Assembly: GCA_029862975.1 (NCBI GenBank)
Contig: JAOTWP010000006.1
Span: 1 to 64,000, forward strand
DNA: 64,000 bases
Direction: 5' to 3'
Source: Acidobacteriota bacterium
GTDB taxonomy: Bacteria > Acidobacteriota > Thermoanaerobaculia > Multivoradales > JAHEKO01
A model generated the notes under the pieces. That model worked only from the letters and a program-made list of their open reading frames with translations, did not search any database and was not told the DNA's origin. A program made the translations under genes and the position numbers. Positions 16,738 to 26,601 of the stretch are shown in pieces; position 1 is the first letter of the stretch; every line of letters begins with the position of its first letter.

Positions 16738-19530
16738 CTAGTCGCCCTCTTCGTCGCGAGCCAGCCGCACGCCGCGCTCGTCGCGCACCAGCCGCTCCGG
16801 CGGCAGGCTCTCGAGCTCCGGCAGCTCGACCGCCGGAAGGACGGCGCGAGCCTCGCGGACCGGCTCGACGGCCGGGCTCTCGAGCTCCGGGGAGAACGTC
16901 GTGATCTGCCTCCACGAGCGGTTGATGTCGTCGCCCATGACGAGCAGCAGATCGCCGGCCCGGGCGGCCGAGAGCGCGGTGAAGATCGCCTCCTGCTCGT
17001 CGGGGACGACGGCGATCGCATCGGCGGCGACCCCGGCGCCCAGGAGCCCGTCGCGCAGCAGCGCCGGCACCTCGCCGGGCGCGCGGCCGCGCAGGTTGTC
17101 GTCGCGCCGGCAGACGTAGCGGTCGAAGTGGCCGGCGCAGAGCTCGGCGATCGCCCGGATGTCCTCGTCCCGCCGATCGCCCGGCGCGGCCAGCACGCAG
17201 ATCCGGCGGCCGGCGGCGTCGAGGCTGTCGATGAGCCGCACGATCGCCGCGACGGCGTGCGGGTTGTGGGCGTAGTCGAGCACCACCTTGAAGGGGTGCT
17301 CGTCGTAGACGTTGAGCCGGCCCGGCGCCTGGAAGAAGGTGTTGTCGAAGGTCCTGAGCCCCTGGCGGATGTCGTCGAGGCCGACGCCCATGCTGTAGGC
17401 GATCGCCGCCGCGGCCATGGCGTTCTGTACGTTGTGCAGCGCCTTGCCCTCGAGCGTCGCCGGGATGAGGTGCGTCCAGAGCAGGGGGATGTGCTTGCCC
17501 TGGTCGTAGATCGTGATCATGTGGCCGTTGATGCCCTCTTCGAGCACCACGGCGCGGCCGTCGGCCGCGATGTGCTCGCGCACCAGCGGGTGGCGGGTGT
17601 TCATCGTCAGATAGCAGACGCGCTCGGCCTCGGAGTAGTCCGCCATCTTCAGGCAGTGCGGGTCGTCCGCGTTGAGGACGGCCGTGTCCCTGGCCACCTC
17701 GACCACGACCCGCTTGACCCGCGCCAGATCCTCGACGGTGTCGATCCCGCGCAGGCCCAGGTGATCGGCCGCCACGTTGAGCACCGCCCCGACGTTGCAG
17801 CGCCGGTAGCCCATGCCGGCCCGCAGCAGCCCGCCGCGCGCCGTCTCGAGCACCGCCACCTCCACCGCCCGGTCGCGCAGGACCATCCGCGCCGCCGTCG
17901 GGCCCGTCATGTCTCCCGGCACGGTGAGATGGCCGTCGATGTAGACGCCGTCCGAGGTCGTCAGCCCCACCGTGCGGCCGGCCAGCTTCTGGATGTGCGC
18001 CACCATCCGGCTGGTCGTGGTCTTGCCGTTGGTGCCGGTGATCGCGGCGATGGGGATCCGGCTCGGCGCCCCCGGGGGGAACAGCATGTCCATGACCGGC
18101 CCGGCCACGTCTCGCGGCCGGCCCTCGCTCGGCGCGACGTGCATGCGGAACCCCGGGGCCGCGTTGACCTCGCAGATCGCCCCGCCCGTGGCGTGGAACG
18201 AGCGCGCGATGTCCGTCGTCAGGAAGTCGATGCCGGCTACGTCCAGCCCGATGGCCCGGGCGGCGCGGGTCGCCATCTCCCGGTTGTCGGGGTGCACCTC
18301 GTCCGTGACGTCGACCGCCGTGCCCCCCGTCGAGAGGTTCGCCGTCGACCGCAGGTAGACCACCTCGCCGGCCGGGGGCACGCTCTCTCGGGTGTAGCCC
18401 CGCAGCGAGAGCAGGCGCTCCGCCTGGCGGTCGAACTCGAGGCGGGTCAGCACCTTCGCGTGTCCGATGCCGCGCCGCGGATCGGAGTTGACGATCTCCA
18501 CCAGCTGCTCGACGGTGCGCTCGCCGTCACCGACGACGTGGCCCGGCACCCGCTTGGACGCCGCGACGAGCTGGCCGTCGATCACCAGCAGGCGATGGTC
18601 GAAGCCCTCGATGTAGCTCTCGACGAGCACCGTCTCGGAGTGCTGGCGGGCGCTCCCGTAGGCGGTGGCGATCGCCTCGGGGTCCGACAGGTCGATCGAC
18701 ACGCCGCGGCCGTGGTTGGCGTCGAGCGGCTTGACGACCACCGGGTAGCCGATCCGCTCGGCCTCGGCGACGGCCTCCGCGGCACTGTAGACGAGGTGCT
18801 GGCGGGGCACCGGCAGGCCGAGGTCGCCGAGAATCTTGTTCGTCTCTTCCTTGTCGGAGGCCAGCTCCACGGCGATGTGCCGGGTCTCGTCGGTCACGGT
18901 CGCCTGGATCCGCTTGCCGTACCTGCCGTGGCCGAACTGCACGAGGCTGTAGCGGTTGAGCCGCAGCCACGGGATGTCGCGCTCCTCGGCGGCGGCCACG
19001 AGCGACGCGGTGCTGGGACCGAGCGCCCGGCGCTGGGCGGCGCGGATGAAGGCGTCGCGCTCCTCCTCCCACTCGAAGCGGCGCTCGCGCACGGCGCGCG
19101 GCTGGAGCTCCTCAGGCAGCAGCCGCTCGAGGAGCTCGATCGCCAGGTCGCCGGCCTCCAGCCCCACGCGCTCCTGGACGTACTGATAGACGACGTCGTA
19201 CTGCCGCGGCTCGCCGTTGCTGCGCGTCTTGCCGAACGTGACCCGCGAGCCGGCCAGGTTCTGGACCTCGATCGCCGCGTGCTCCAGGATGTGGCCCATC
19301 CAGGTCCCGTCGTCCTCCGTGAGCCGGCGCACGAAGCCGCCGGGCTCGCGATAGGAGCAGCCGTGCTCGCGCAGCCCCGGCAGGGCCGCCAGCAGGCCGT
19401 CGAGGAACGCCGGGCCGAGCCGGGTGCTGGGCCAGTCCTCGAGCTCTTCGAGATCGAGGGTCAGGCGGATGACCGGGAAATGCGCGTACAGGCTGGGGCC
19501 GAGGTAGACCGCTCGCTCGAGCACCTTCAC
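16738..19530 (-). CDS. cphA: Cyanophycin synthetase
   Basis: MKVLERAVYLGPSLYAHFPVIRLTLDLEELEDWPSTRLG...HILEHAAIEVQNLAG...VVKPLDANHGRGVSIDL (ATP-grasp)...ITGTNGKTTTSRMVAHI...LDYAHNPHAV (Mur ligase). Confidence 0.95.
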   Translation of the reverse strand: MKVLERAVYLGPSLYAHFPVIRLTLDLEELEDWPSTRLGPAFLDGLLAALPGLREHGCSYREPGGFVRRLTEDDGTWMGHILEHAAIEVQNLAGSRVTFGKTRSNGEPRQYDVVYQYVQERVGLEAGDLAIELLERLLPEELQPRAVRERRFEWEEERDAFIRAAQRRALGPSTASLVAAAEERDIPWLRLNRYSLVQFGHGRYGKRIQATVTDETRHIAVELASDKEETNKILGDLGLPVPRQHLVYSAAEAVAEAERIGYPVVVKPLDANHGRGVSIDLSDPEAIATAYGSARQHSETVLVESYIEGFDHRLLVIDGQLVAASKRVPGHVVGDGERTVEQLVEIVNSDPRRGIGHAKVLTRLEFDRQAERLLSLRGYTRESVPPAGEVVYLRSTANLSTGGTAVDVTDEVHPDNREMATRAARAIGLDVAGIDFLTTDIARSFHATGGAICEVNAAPGFRMHVAPSEGRPRDVAGPVMDMLFPPGAPSRIPIAAITGTNGKTTTSRMVAHIQKLAGRTVGLTTSDGVYIDGHLTVPGDMTGPTAARMVLRDRAVEVAVLETARGGLLRAGMGYRRCNVGAVLNVAADHLGLRGIDTVEDLARVKRVVVEVARDTAVLNADDPHCLKMADYSEAERVCYLTMNTRHPLVREHIAADGRAVVLEEGINGHMITIYDQGKHIPLLWTHLIPATLEGKALHNVQNAMAAAAIAYSMGVGLDDIRQGLRTFDNTFFQAPGRLNVYDEHPFKVVLDYAHNPHAVAAIVRLIDSLDAAGRRICVLAAPGDRRDEDIRAIAELCAGHFDRYVCRRDDNLRGRAPGEVPALLRDGLLGAGVAADAIAVVPDEQEAIFTALSAARAGDLLLVMGDDINRSWRQITTFSPELESPAVEPVREARAVLPAVELPELESLPPERLVRDERGVRLARDEEGD

Positions 19531-20351
19531 GACGCGGCCGTCTCCCGGGCCTGCGCCGGCGGCGTCGCCCGGCGGGCGCCGATGTCGTAGGCCGCGCCCT
19601 CGGTCAGGATGTGCAGCCGGACGTCGAGCACGCAGACCGCGTCGTCCTGCCGGGCCGAGTCCATGGACGAGAACGCGAGCTCCGAGGGGTCGACGATCGT
19701 GATCGCGCCGCTGCCGTGGACGACCAGCCGGTCGTGCGGGTCGATGAAGGCCGCCGTGTCCTCGTCGAGCCCGATCCCGATGGGCCGCGGGTTGTAGGCC
19801 AGCGCCGTCAGCAGCCGTCCCAGGCGGTCGCGCTGCCGGAAGTGCTGGTCGATGATCGCCGTGTGGGTCAGGCCGAGCCCCGGCGCCAGCGTCACCATGT
19901 GGGCGCGGGGGGTCGAGCCCTCCTCGCCGAAGGCGATCATGTGCTCGGAGAGAAACGCCGCGCCGGCCGAGGTGCCGGCGACGTGCAGGCCGTCCTCGGC
20001 GTTGCGCCGCCGGAGCATGTCGGCCACCTGCGTGCCGCCGATCGTCGTCGACAGCTTGAGCTGGTTGCCGCCCGTCAGGAACACGCCGTCGGCGCGCTCG
20101 AGCCGGCGCAGGAACCGCCGATCGCCGCAGTCACGGCGATCGTAGATGGGCAGCGAGCGCGCCGCCCCGGCCCCGAGGCCGCGAAAGACGCGCTCGTAGC
20201 CGTTCCCCGTCCGGCGCTCGCTCGACGCCGTGGGGATGATCGCGATCCGCGCCTCGGGCCCGCCGCACACCGCGACGAACCGCTCGAGGATCGCCGGATC
20301 GCGCAGCCGCTCCTCGGCGCCGCCGATCGGAATGATGTAGCCACGACCCAT
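19527..20351 (-). CDS. cphB: Cyanophycinase (S51 family)
   Basis: MGRGYIIPIGGAEERLRDPAILERFVAVCGGPEARIAIIPTASS...GVFLTGGNQLKL...VAGTSAGAAFLSEHMI (nucleophile Ser)...; overlaps cphA by 4 bp. Confidence 0.94.
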   Translation of the reverse strand: MGRGYIIPIGGAEERLRDPAILERFVAVCGGPEARIAIIPTASSERRTGNGYERVFRGLGAGAARSLPIYDRRDCGDRRFLRRLERADGVFLTGGNQLKLSTTIGGTQVADMLRRRNAEDGLHVAGTSAGAAFLSEHMIAFGEEGSTPRAHMVTLAPGLGLTHTAIIDQHFRQRDRLGRLLTALAYNPRPIGIGLDEDTAAFIDPHDRLVVHGSGAITIVDPSELAFSSMDSARQDDAVCVLDVRLHILTEGAAYDIGARRATPPAQARETAAS

Positions 20352-20628
20352 CCTCGAGCCCCTCTCCTTGCCCCCAACCACCGCGCCGCACCGCCCGCCA
20401 GATTTCCATTCTAGCCTGCACGAATCGTGACGCCGCGAGCCGCTGGTCAAGAGTCTTCCGGCCGCCGTCTCAACGGCCCCCTGCGCCTGGGCGCGGATCG
20501 GCGAAGCGGGGGTCGGCAACGAAGCCGGCGTGCAGCGCGTCGCTGCTCTTCGCCCCCGCCGCGCCGAGCGCCAGTTCCCGGCGGCGCTCTCCGGTAGACT
20601 CGGCCACAGTCCCTTCGTCGAGAGCCCG

Positions 20629-23133
20629 ATGCGCGCGCCCCACCTCGTAGCTCCGTGTCTCGTCGCCTGCTGTCTGGCGGCGTGCGGGCCGCGGGCCGGC
20701 TCGGGACCGGAGGCGCTCGCCGCGCCGGTCGTGCACCTGACCGAGCATCTGGCGCGGGCGACCGCCGTGAGCGGCGGCGCGCCGATGGCGGCGCGCCAGC
20801 AGCGCCGCTGGAGCTTCCACGAGCCGCAGCCCGCCTGGCGGCCGCTGTCGGCCGACCGGGTCCCGTGGCTGGCCGAGGTCCGCGCCGAGCCGGTGGACCG
20901 CGGCCTCCGGCTGGACCTCTCCCCGCCGCCGGCGCAGCGCACGATGCTGCTGATCGGCGGGCTCGAGATCGCCTTCGAGGAAGGGCTGCGGCTCGCCGAC
21001 TGGGACGCGCTGCTCGTGCGCGCCCGGTCGCGCCACGAGTTCGCCGGGATCACGGCCGCGCACAACCTCGAGGCCGAGGGCGCCCTGCCGACGGATCTCT
21101 TCTTCTTCTTCTCGACCGACGAAGCGCCGCCGGTGTTCAGCGACGGCTCCGAGCAGACTTACGCCATCCCGCTGCGGCCCAGCGAGAGCGAGGACCCGGA
21201 GGCCGTGCTCTCGAGCCTCGGCGTGGTGCTCGCCACCGTGAATCCAGGCGCGATCGAGATCCTGTCGATCGAGCTCGTGCCGCGGGGCGCGGCGTTTCTC
21301 GACGACCTCGGAAGCCGCCACGTCGCCCGCGGGGGCGAGTCGCGCGAGACGCTCTTCGTCCACGCGCCGGCGTCCGTCTCCTACCCGCTGCGGGTGCCGG
21401 CCGCGGGCCGGCTCGACGTCGGGCTGGCCGTCGAGCCCGGGCAGGCCGTTACCTACCAGGTGACGGTCGCGACCGCCGGCGGCGCGCCCGAGACGGTCTT
21501 CGAGGAGCGGCTCGACGAAGCGGCCTCCTGGAACCAGCGCTCGATCGACCTGGCGGCGTTCGCCGGCCGCGACGTGGAGCTGACGCTCGGCGCCGTGAGC
21601 CGCGAGCCCGGGGCCGTCGGGCTGTGGGGTGCCCCGGTCGTCTCCGGCGGCGGCGCCGGCGAGCGCCCCAACGTCGTCTTCTACGTCATCGACGGCGGCG
21701 GCGCCGACCAGATGAGCCTCTACGGCTACGACCGCCCGACGACGCCGCTGCTCGAGGAGCTGGGCCGGCGGGGCGCGAATTTCGAGCGCGCCTTCTCCAA
21801 CGCCACGTGGACGCAGCCCTCGACCGTCTCCTTCATGACCTCGCTCCACCACAGCGTCCTCGGCGGGCTGCGCCGCGGCATCCACTCGACCCCCATCCCC
21901 GTGGCAGCCACGCCGATGGCCGAGCACATGCGCCGCGGCGGCTACCAGACGGCCTCCTTCTCGGCGAACCCGAACTCGGGCCGGATCATCGGCCTGGAGC
22001 GCGGCGTCGACGTCCTGCGCGACAGCGTCGCCGCGGACCACTCCTCCTCGTCGGTCGAGCTGCACGACCGCTTCCGAGACTGGCGGCGGAGCTATCCCGG
22101 AGCGCCGTTCTGGGTCCACTTCCAGACGACGGACGTCCACGAGCCCAACCATCCGCCGCCGCCGTTCGCGGGCCGCTTCGCGACGGCCGCCGCGGGCGAG
22201 CAGCTGGTGGCATGGGACCGGCAGGTGTTCAACGCCGCCGGAACGCTCTTCGGCCGCACGAGCATCATGAACTTCTACGACGTCGCCCTGGAGCGCACCG
22301 GGATCCCCCGGCAGGAGTACTTCGGCGCCCGCCGCGACCTCTACGACGAGACGATGACCCACCAGGACCATCAGCTGGCGCGGCTCGTCGAGCAGCTCGA
22401 GGCGGCCGGCGAATGGGAGAACACGCTGCTCGTCATCGGGTCCGACCACGGCCACCCGGCGGGGTCCTTCGCCCGCTGGGGGCGCGGCCTCTTCGACCCC
22501 CAGCCCGAGCCCTGGCAGGGGGCGCTCTTCGACGCCTATTCCTCGCGGGTGCCGCTCGTCTTCATCTGGCCGGGGCACATCGCCCCCGGCCAGCGCTTCG
22601 ACCAGGCCGTGTCGATGATCGACGTGCTGCCCACGATCCTCGACCTCGTGGGGCTGCCCCCGCCCGAGACGCTGCAGGGGCGGTCGCTCGCGCCGCTGCT
22701 CACCACCGGTACCCAGGAGGAGAGGCCGGTGATCTTCGACGAGTTCCGGATCGACGAGGCGACCGGCGAGCGGATCGGCAACCTCGAGATCGTCGACGGC
22801 CGCTGGGGCGCGTCGCTCGAGATCGGCCCCCAGCCCGCGGGGTCGGAGCCCGATCGCGGCCGCCACGCCGTGCCGGCGGGCGGTCGCTGGGGCTCCGTCC
22901 ACCCCTATTTCGAGGGCGCTCCGCGGCTGCTTCTCTACGATCTCGCGGCCGACCCCTTCGCGCGGCGCGCCGTCAACGACGAGCACCCCGACCTCGTCGC
23001 GAAGTACCGCGCGGCCCTTCTCGAGCAGTGGGCGGCGCACCAGGCTCTGGCCTCGCGGTTCACCGAAGCGAACGAGGTGGCGCTCACCCCCGAGCAGCTC
23101 CGGCAGCTCCGCGCGCTGGGCTACATCCAATAG
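20629..23133 (+). CDS. Sulfatase/alkaline phosphatase-superfamily lipoprotein
   Basis: MRAPHLVAPCLVACCLAACGPRAG lipobox; PNVVFYVIDGGGADQMSLYGYDRPTTPLLEELGRRGANFERAFSNATWTQPSTVSFMTSL...VPLVFIWPGHI...DVLPTILDLVGLPPPETLQGRSLAPLL. Confidence 0.85.
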   Translation: MRAPHLVAPCLVACCLAACGPRAGSGPEALAAPVVHLTEHLARATAVSGGAPMAARQQRRWSFHEPQPAWRPLSADRVPWLAEVRAEPVDRGLRLDLSPPPAQRTMLLIGGLEIAFEEGLRLADWDALLVRARSRHEFAGITAAHNLEAEGALPTDLFFFFSTDEAPPVFSDGSEQTYAIPLRPSESEDPEAVLSSLGVVLATVNPGAIEILSIELVPRGAAFLDDLGSRHVARGGESRETLFVHAPASVSYPLRVPAAGRLDVGLAVEPGQAVTYQVTVATAGGAPETVFEERLDEAASWNQRSIDLAAFAGRDVELTLGAVSREPGAVGLWGAPVVSGGGAGERPNVVFYVIDGGGADQMSLYGYDRPTTPLLEELGRRGANFERAFSNATWTQPSTVSFMTSLHHSVLGGLRRGIHSTPIPVAATPMAEHMRRGGYQTASFSANPNSGRIIGLERGVDVLRDSVAADHSSSSVELHDRFRDWRRSYPGAPFWVHFQTTDVHEPNHPPPPFAGRFATAAAGEQLVAWDRQVFNAAGTLFGRTSIMNFYDVALERTGIPRQEYFGARRDLYDETMTHQDHQLARLVEQLEAAGEWENTLLVIGSDHGHPAGSFARWGRGLFDPQPEPWQGALFDAYSSRVPLVFIWPGHIAPGQRFDQAVSMIDVLPTILDLVGLPPPETLQGRSLAPLLTTGTQEERPVIFDEFRIDEATGERIGNLEIVDGRWGASLEIGPQPAGSEPDRGRHAVPAGGRWGSVHPYFEGAPRLLLYDLAADPFARRAVNDEHPDLVAKYRAALLEQWAAHQALASRFTEANEVALTPEQLRQLRALGYIQ

Positions 23134-23300
23134 CGGCGGCCGTCCCGCGTCGCGCCCGGGAGAGCGCCGGAGCCCGCCGGTCGATCCTCGAGAGCCCGCC
23201 GAAGCCGGACGGCGAGGTCCTTTCTGCTACTCTGTGCGGCCCGATCGAACTGCGAAACGAGACGCCGCCCGCCGGGGCGGCCCGGCCGGAGGAGCCCCCC

Positions 23301-26300
23301 ATGAAGACCCCGAGAACGCTGGCGCTGTGTCTGCTGGCCGCCGCGATGACGCCGCTGGCGGCCACCGCGAAGAAGGCGACCGAGCCCGAGGCGAAGGACG
23401 AGGACCTGCGGCTCGCAGCCGCCACCTTCGCCGGGCTCGAGCTGCGCAACATCGGGCCGGCCATGATGTCGGGCCGCATCGCCGACCTCGCCGTCCATCC
23501 CGAGGACGCGTCCACGTGGTACGTGGCCGTCGGCAGCGGCAACGTCTGGAAGACGACCAACGCGGGCACCACCTGGACCCCGATCTTCGACGACCAGGGG
23601 TCGTACTCGATCGGCTGCATCACCCTCGACCCGGGGGACCCCGACGTCGTCTGGGTGGGCACCGGCGAGAACGTCGGCGGCCGCCACGTCGGCTTCGGCG
23701 ACGGCGTCTACAAGTCGACCGACGGCGGCGGCAGCTGGACGAACATGGGCCTTGCCGCCTCCGAGCACATCGGCACGATCGTCGTCGACCCCAGGGACTC
23801 GGACACGGTCTTCGTCGCGGCGCAGGGCCCGCTGTGGGCGGCCGGCGGCGAGCGCGGGCTCTACAAGACGACCGACGGCGGCGCCACCTGGGAGCGCGTC
23901 CTCGGCGGCGGCGAGTACACCGGCGTCAACGAGGTGATCCAGCACCCCGGGGATCCGGACACCCTGATCGCGGCGACCCACCAGCGCCACCGCACGGTCG
24001 CGGCCCTCATCGACGGCGGCCCCGAGTCGGGAATCCACAAGTCGACCGACGGCGGCGCGACCTGGCGCGAGCTCGAGCGGGGCCTGCCGGAGGAGGACAT
24101 GGGCAAGATCGGGCTCGCCTACTCGCCGCAGAACCCGGACGTCGTCTACGCGACGATCGAGCTCGCCCACGGCGCGGGGGGCTTCTACCGCTCCACCGAC
24201 GGCGGCGAGAGCTGGGAGAAGCGCAGCGACTTCGTCTCCGGCGGCACGGGCCCGCACTACTACCAGGAGCTCATCGCGAGCCCGCACGCCTTCGACCGCG
24301 TCTACCAGATGAACAACCGGCAGAGCGTCACCGAGGACGGCGGCAAGACCTTTTTCGACCTGCCCCAGGAGCACAAGCACGGCGACAACCACGCGCTGGC
24401 CTTCAGCGCCGCGGATCCGGAGTACCTCCTCGCCGGCACCGACGGCGGGATCTACGAGAGCTGGGATCTCGGCCAGACCTGGAAGTTCGTCGCCAACCTG
24501 CCCCTGACCCAGTTCTACAAGGTGGCCGTCGACTACGACGAGCCCTTCTACCACGTCGTCGGCGGCACCCAGGACAACAGCACCCAGTACGGCCCCTCGC
24601 GCACCGACAACGACACGGGAATCCGCAATTCGGACTGGGAGATCACCGTCTTCGCCGACGGCCACCAGCCGGCGATCGATCCCACCGACCCCGACATCGT
24701 CTACTCCGAGTGGCAGGAGGGCAACCTCGTCCGCTGGGACCGCCGGACCGGCGAGATCGTCTACATCCAGCCGCAGCCGGAGAAGGGCGAGGAGCAGGAG
24801 CGCTTCAACTGGGACTCGCCGATCCTCGTGAGCCCGCACGATCCGCGGACGATCTTCTTCGCCAGCCAGCGGGTCTGGAAGAGCGACGACCGGGGCGACA
24901 GCTGGACGCCGATCTCGGGCGACCTGACCCACGGCCGCGACCGGCTCGAGCTGCCGCTCATGGACCGGGTCTGGAGCTTCGACGCGATCTGGGACCTCTC
25001 CGCGATGTCCAAGTACGGCACCATCACCTCGCTGGCCCAGTCGCCGCTCGACGCCGCCCTGATCTATGCCGGCACCGACGACGGCCTCATCCGGGCGACG
25101 GACGACGGCGGCGCCACCTGGCGCACGGTGGCGGACCTGCCCGGCGTCCAGGAGGGGTTCTTCGTCAACGATCTCAAGGCCGACCTCCACGACGCGGACA
25201 CGGTCTACGCCGCCGTCGACAACCACAAGGTCGGCGACTTCGAGCCGTACCTGCTCAAGAGCACCGACCGCGGCGCCACCTGGAGCTCGATCCGCGGCGA
25301 CCTGCCCGACCGCCACCTCGTGTGGCGGGTGGTCCAGGATCACGAGAAGCCGGAGCTGCTCTTCGCCGGCACGGAGTTCGGGGTCTTCTTCACGGTCGAC
25401 GGCGGCGCCCGGTGGATCGAGCTGACGGGCGGCGTCCCCACCATCCCGTTCCGCGACCTCGCGATCCAGCGCCGCGAGAACGATCTCGTCGGCGCCACCT
25501 TCGGGCGCAGCTTCTTCGTGCTCGACGACTACACGCCGCTGCGAACCGTCAGCGAGGAGCTCCTGGAGCGCGAGGCGGCGCTCTTCCCGGTCCGCACCGC
25601 CAAGTGGTACGTCCCCCGGCGCCCCTTCGGCCGCGGCGAGAAGGGCAGCCAGGGCGACGCGTTCTTCAACGCCCCCAATCCGCCCTTCGGCGCCGTCTTC
25701 ACCTACTATCTCCGCGACTCCGCCAAGACCGAAAAGCAGCAGCGCCAGGAGCGCGAGAAGGAGATCGCGGCCGAGGGCGGCGACACCCCCTACCCCGGCT
25801 GGGAGGCCCTGCGCGAGGAGGAGCTCGAGGAGGAGCCCGCCGTCGTGCTGACGGTCCGCGACGCCGCCGGCGAGGTGGTGCGGCGGGTCACCGGGCCGGC
25901 CGCGGCGGGCTTCCACCGCGTGGCGTGGGACCTGCGCTATCCGAGCCCGGCGCCCGAAGGCGAGGAGGGGGGCTTCTTCCGCCGCGAGGGCGGCTACCTG
26001 GCCCCTCCCGGCAGCTACTCCGTCGCTCTCGCCCTGCGCAGCGGCGGCGCCGAGACGCCGCTTTCCGCGAGCGAGACGTTCGAGGTCGTGCCGCTGCGCA
26101 GCCGCGGGCTGGCCGGCGCCGCGCCGGCCGAGATGGCGGCGTTCCTGCGCGAGCTGGAGGCGGCGGAGCGCCGCGCCGGCGGCACCCGCGGCGTCATGGA
26201 GGAGCTCGCCGCGCGCCTCGAGTCGATGCGCGCCGCCCTCACGCGCTCGCGGGCCGCCGACGCGAGCCTCGACGAGCGGGCCGCCGCCCTGCTGGGCCGG

Positions 26301-26591
26301 GTGCGGGAGCTGCACGAGACCTTCGACGGCAACGAGCGCCGCGCCGATTTCGGCGACCCGGGACCGGCCACCATCGCCGGCCGCCTCGGCTCGGTCGGCC
26401 TCGGCAACATGTTCTCGACCTACGGGCCGACGCCCATGCAGCGGCGCCAGCTGGCGATCGCCAGCGAGGAGCTCGCGGAGCTCGCGGCCGCGGTCGACGA
26501 GATCGCCGCCGTGGAGCTGCCGGCCCTCGAGGCCGACCTCGACGCCGCCGGCGTGCCCTGGAGCCCGGGGCGGGGGGTGCCGAAGCCCTGA
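23301..26591 (+). CDS. Secreted BNR/Asp-box (sortilin/VPS10-like) beta-propeller protein, ~1096 aa
   Basis: Signal peptide MKTPRTLALCLLAAAMTPLAATAKK; repeated Asp boxes KSTDGGGSW, KTTDGGATW, KSTDGGATW, RSTDGGESW, KSDDRGDSW, KSTDRGATW. Confidence 0.9.
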   Translation: MKTPRTLALCLLAAAMTPLAATAKKATEPEAKDEDLRLAAATFAGLELRNIGPAMMSGRIADLAVHPEDASTWYVAVGSGNVWKTTNAGTTWTPIFDDQGSYSIGCITLDPGDPDVVWVGTGENVGGRHVGFGDGVYKSTDGGGSWTNMGLAASEHIGTIVVDPRDSDTVFVAAQGPLWAAGGERGLYKTTDGGATWERVLGGGEYTGVNEVIQHPGDPDTLIAATHQRHRTVAALIDGGPESGIHKSTDGGATWRELERGLPEEDMGKIGLAYSPQNPDVVYATIELAHGAGGFYRSTDGGESWEKRSDFVSGGTGPHYYQELIASPHAFDRVYQMNNRQSVTEDGGKTFFDLPQEHKHGDNHALAFSAADPEYLLAGTDGGIYESWDLGQTWKFVANLPLTQFYKVAVDYDEPFYHVVGGTQDNSTQYGPSRTDNDTGIRNSDWEITVFADGHQPAIDPTDPDIVYSEWQEGNLVRWDRRTGEIVYIQPQPEKGEEQERFNWDSPILVSPHDPRTIFFASQRVWKSDDRGDSWTPISGDLTHGRDRLELPLMDRVWSFDAIWDLSAMSKYGTITSLAQSPLDAALIYAGTDDGLIRATDDGGATWRTVADLPGVQEGFFVNDLKADLHDADTVYAAVDNHKVGDFEPYLLKSTDRGATWSSIRGDLPDRHLVWRVVQDHEKPELLFAGTEFGVFFTVDGGARWIELTGGVPTIPFRDLAIQRRENDLVGATFGRSFFVLDDYTPLRTVSEELLEREAALFPVRTAKWYVPRRPFGRGEKGSQGDAFFNAPNPPFGAVFTYYLRDSAKTEKQQRQEREKEIAAEGGDTPYPGWEALREEELEEEPAVVLTVRDAAGEVVRRVTGPAAAGFHRVAWDLRYPSPAPEGEEGGFFRREGGYLAPPGSYSVALALRSGGAETPLSASETFEVVPLRSRGLAGAAPAEMAAFLRELEAAERRAGGTRGVMEELAARLESMRAALTRSRAADASLDERAAALLGRVRELHETFDGNERRADFGDPGPATIAGRLGSVGLGNMFSTYGPTPMQRRQLAIASEELAELAAAVDEIAAVELPALEADLDAAGVPWSPGRGVPKP

Positions 26592-26601
26592 CCGGCAGCG
26601 C

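Noticed and set aside
17128-19590. 820-aa plus-strand ORF and similar 500-1000-aa antisense ORFs over cox, cphA, M3, FAAL and M36 genes
   Set aside because: Low-complexity R/V/H/G/D-rich translations typical of antisense frames in high-GC genes; no family motifs.
20655-26591. 1978-aa ORF
   Set aside because: First part is an out-of-frame reading of the sulfatase gene; only 23301-26591 (BNR protein) is real.
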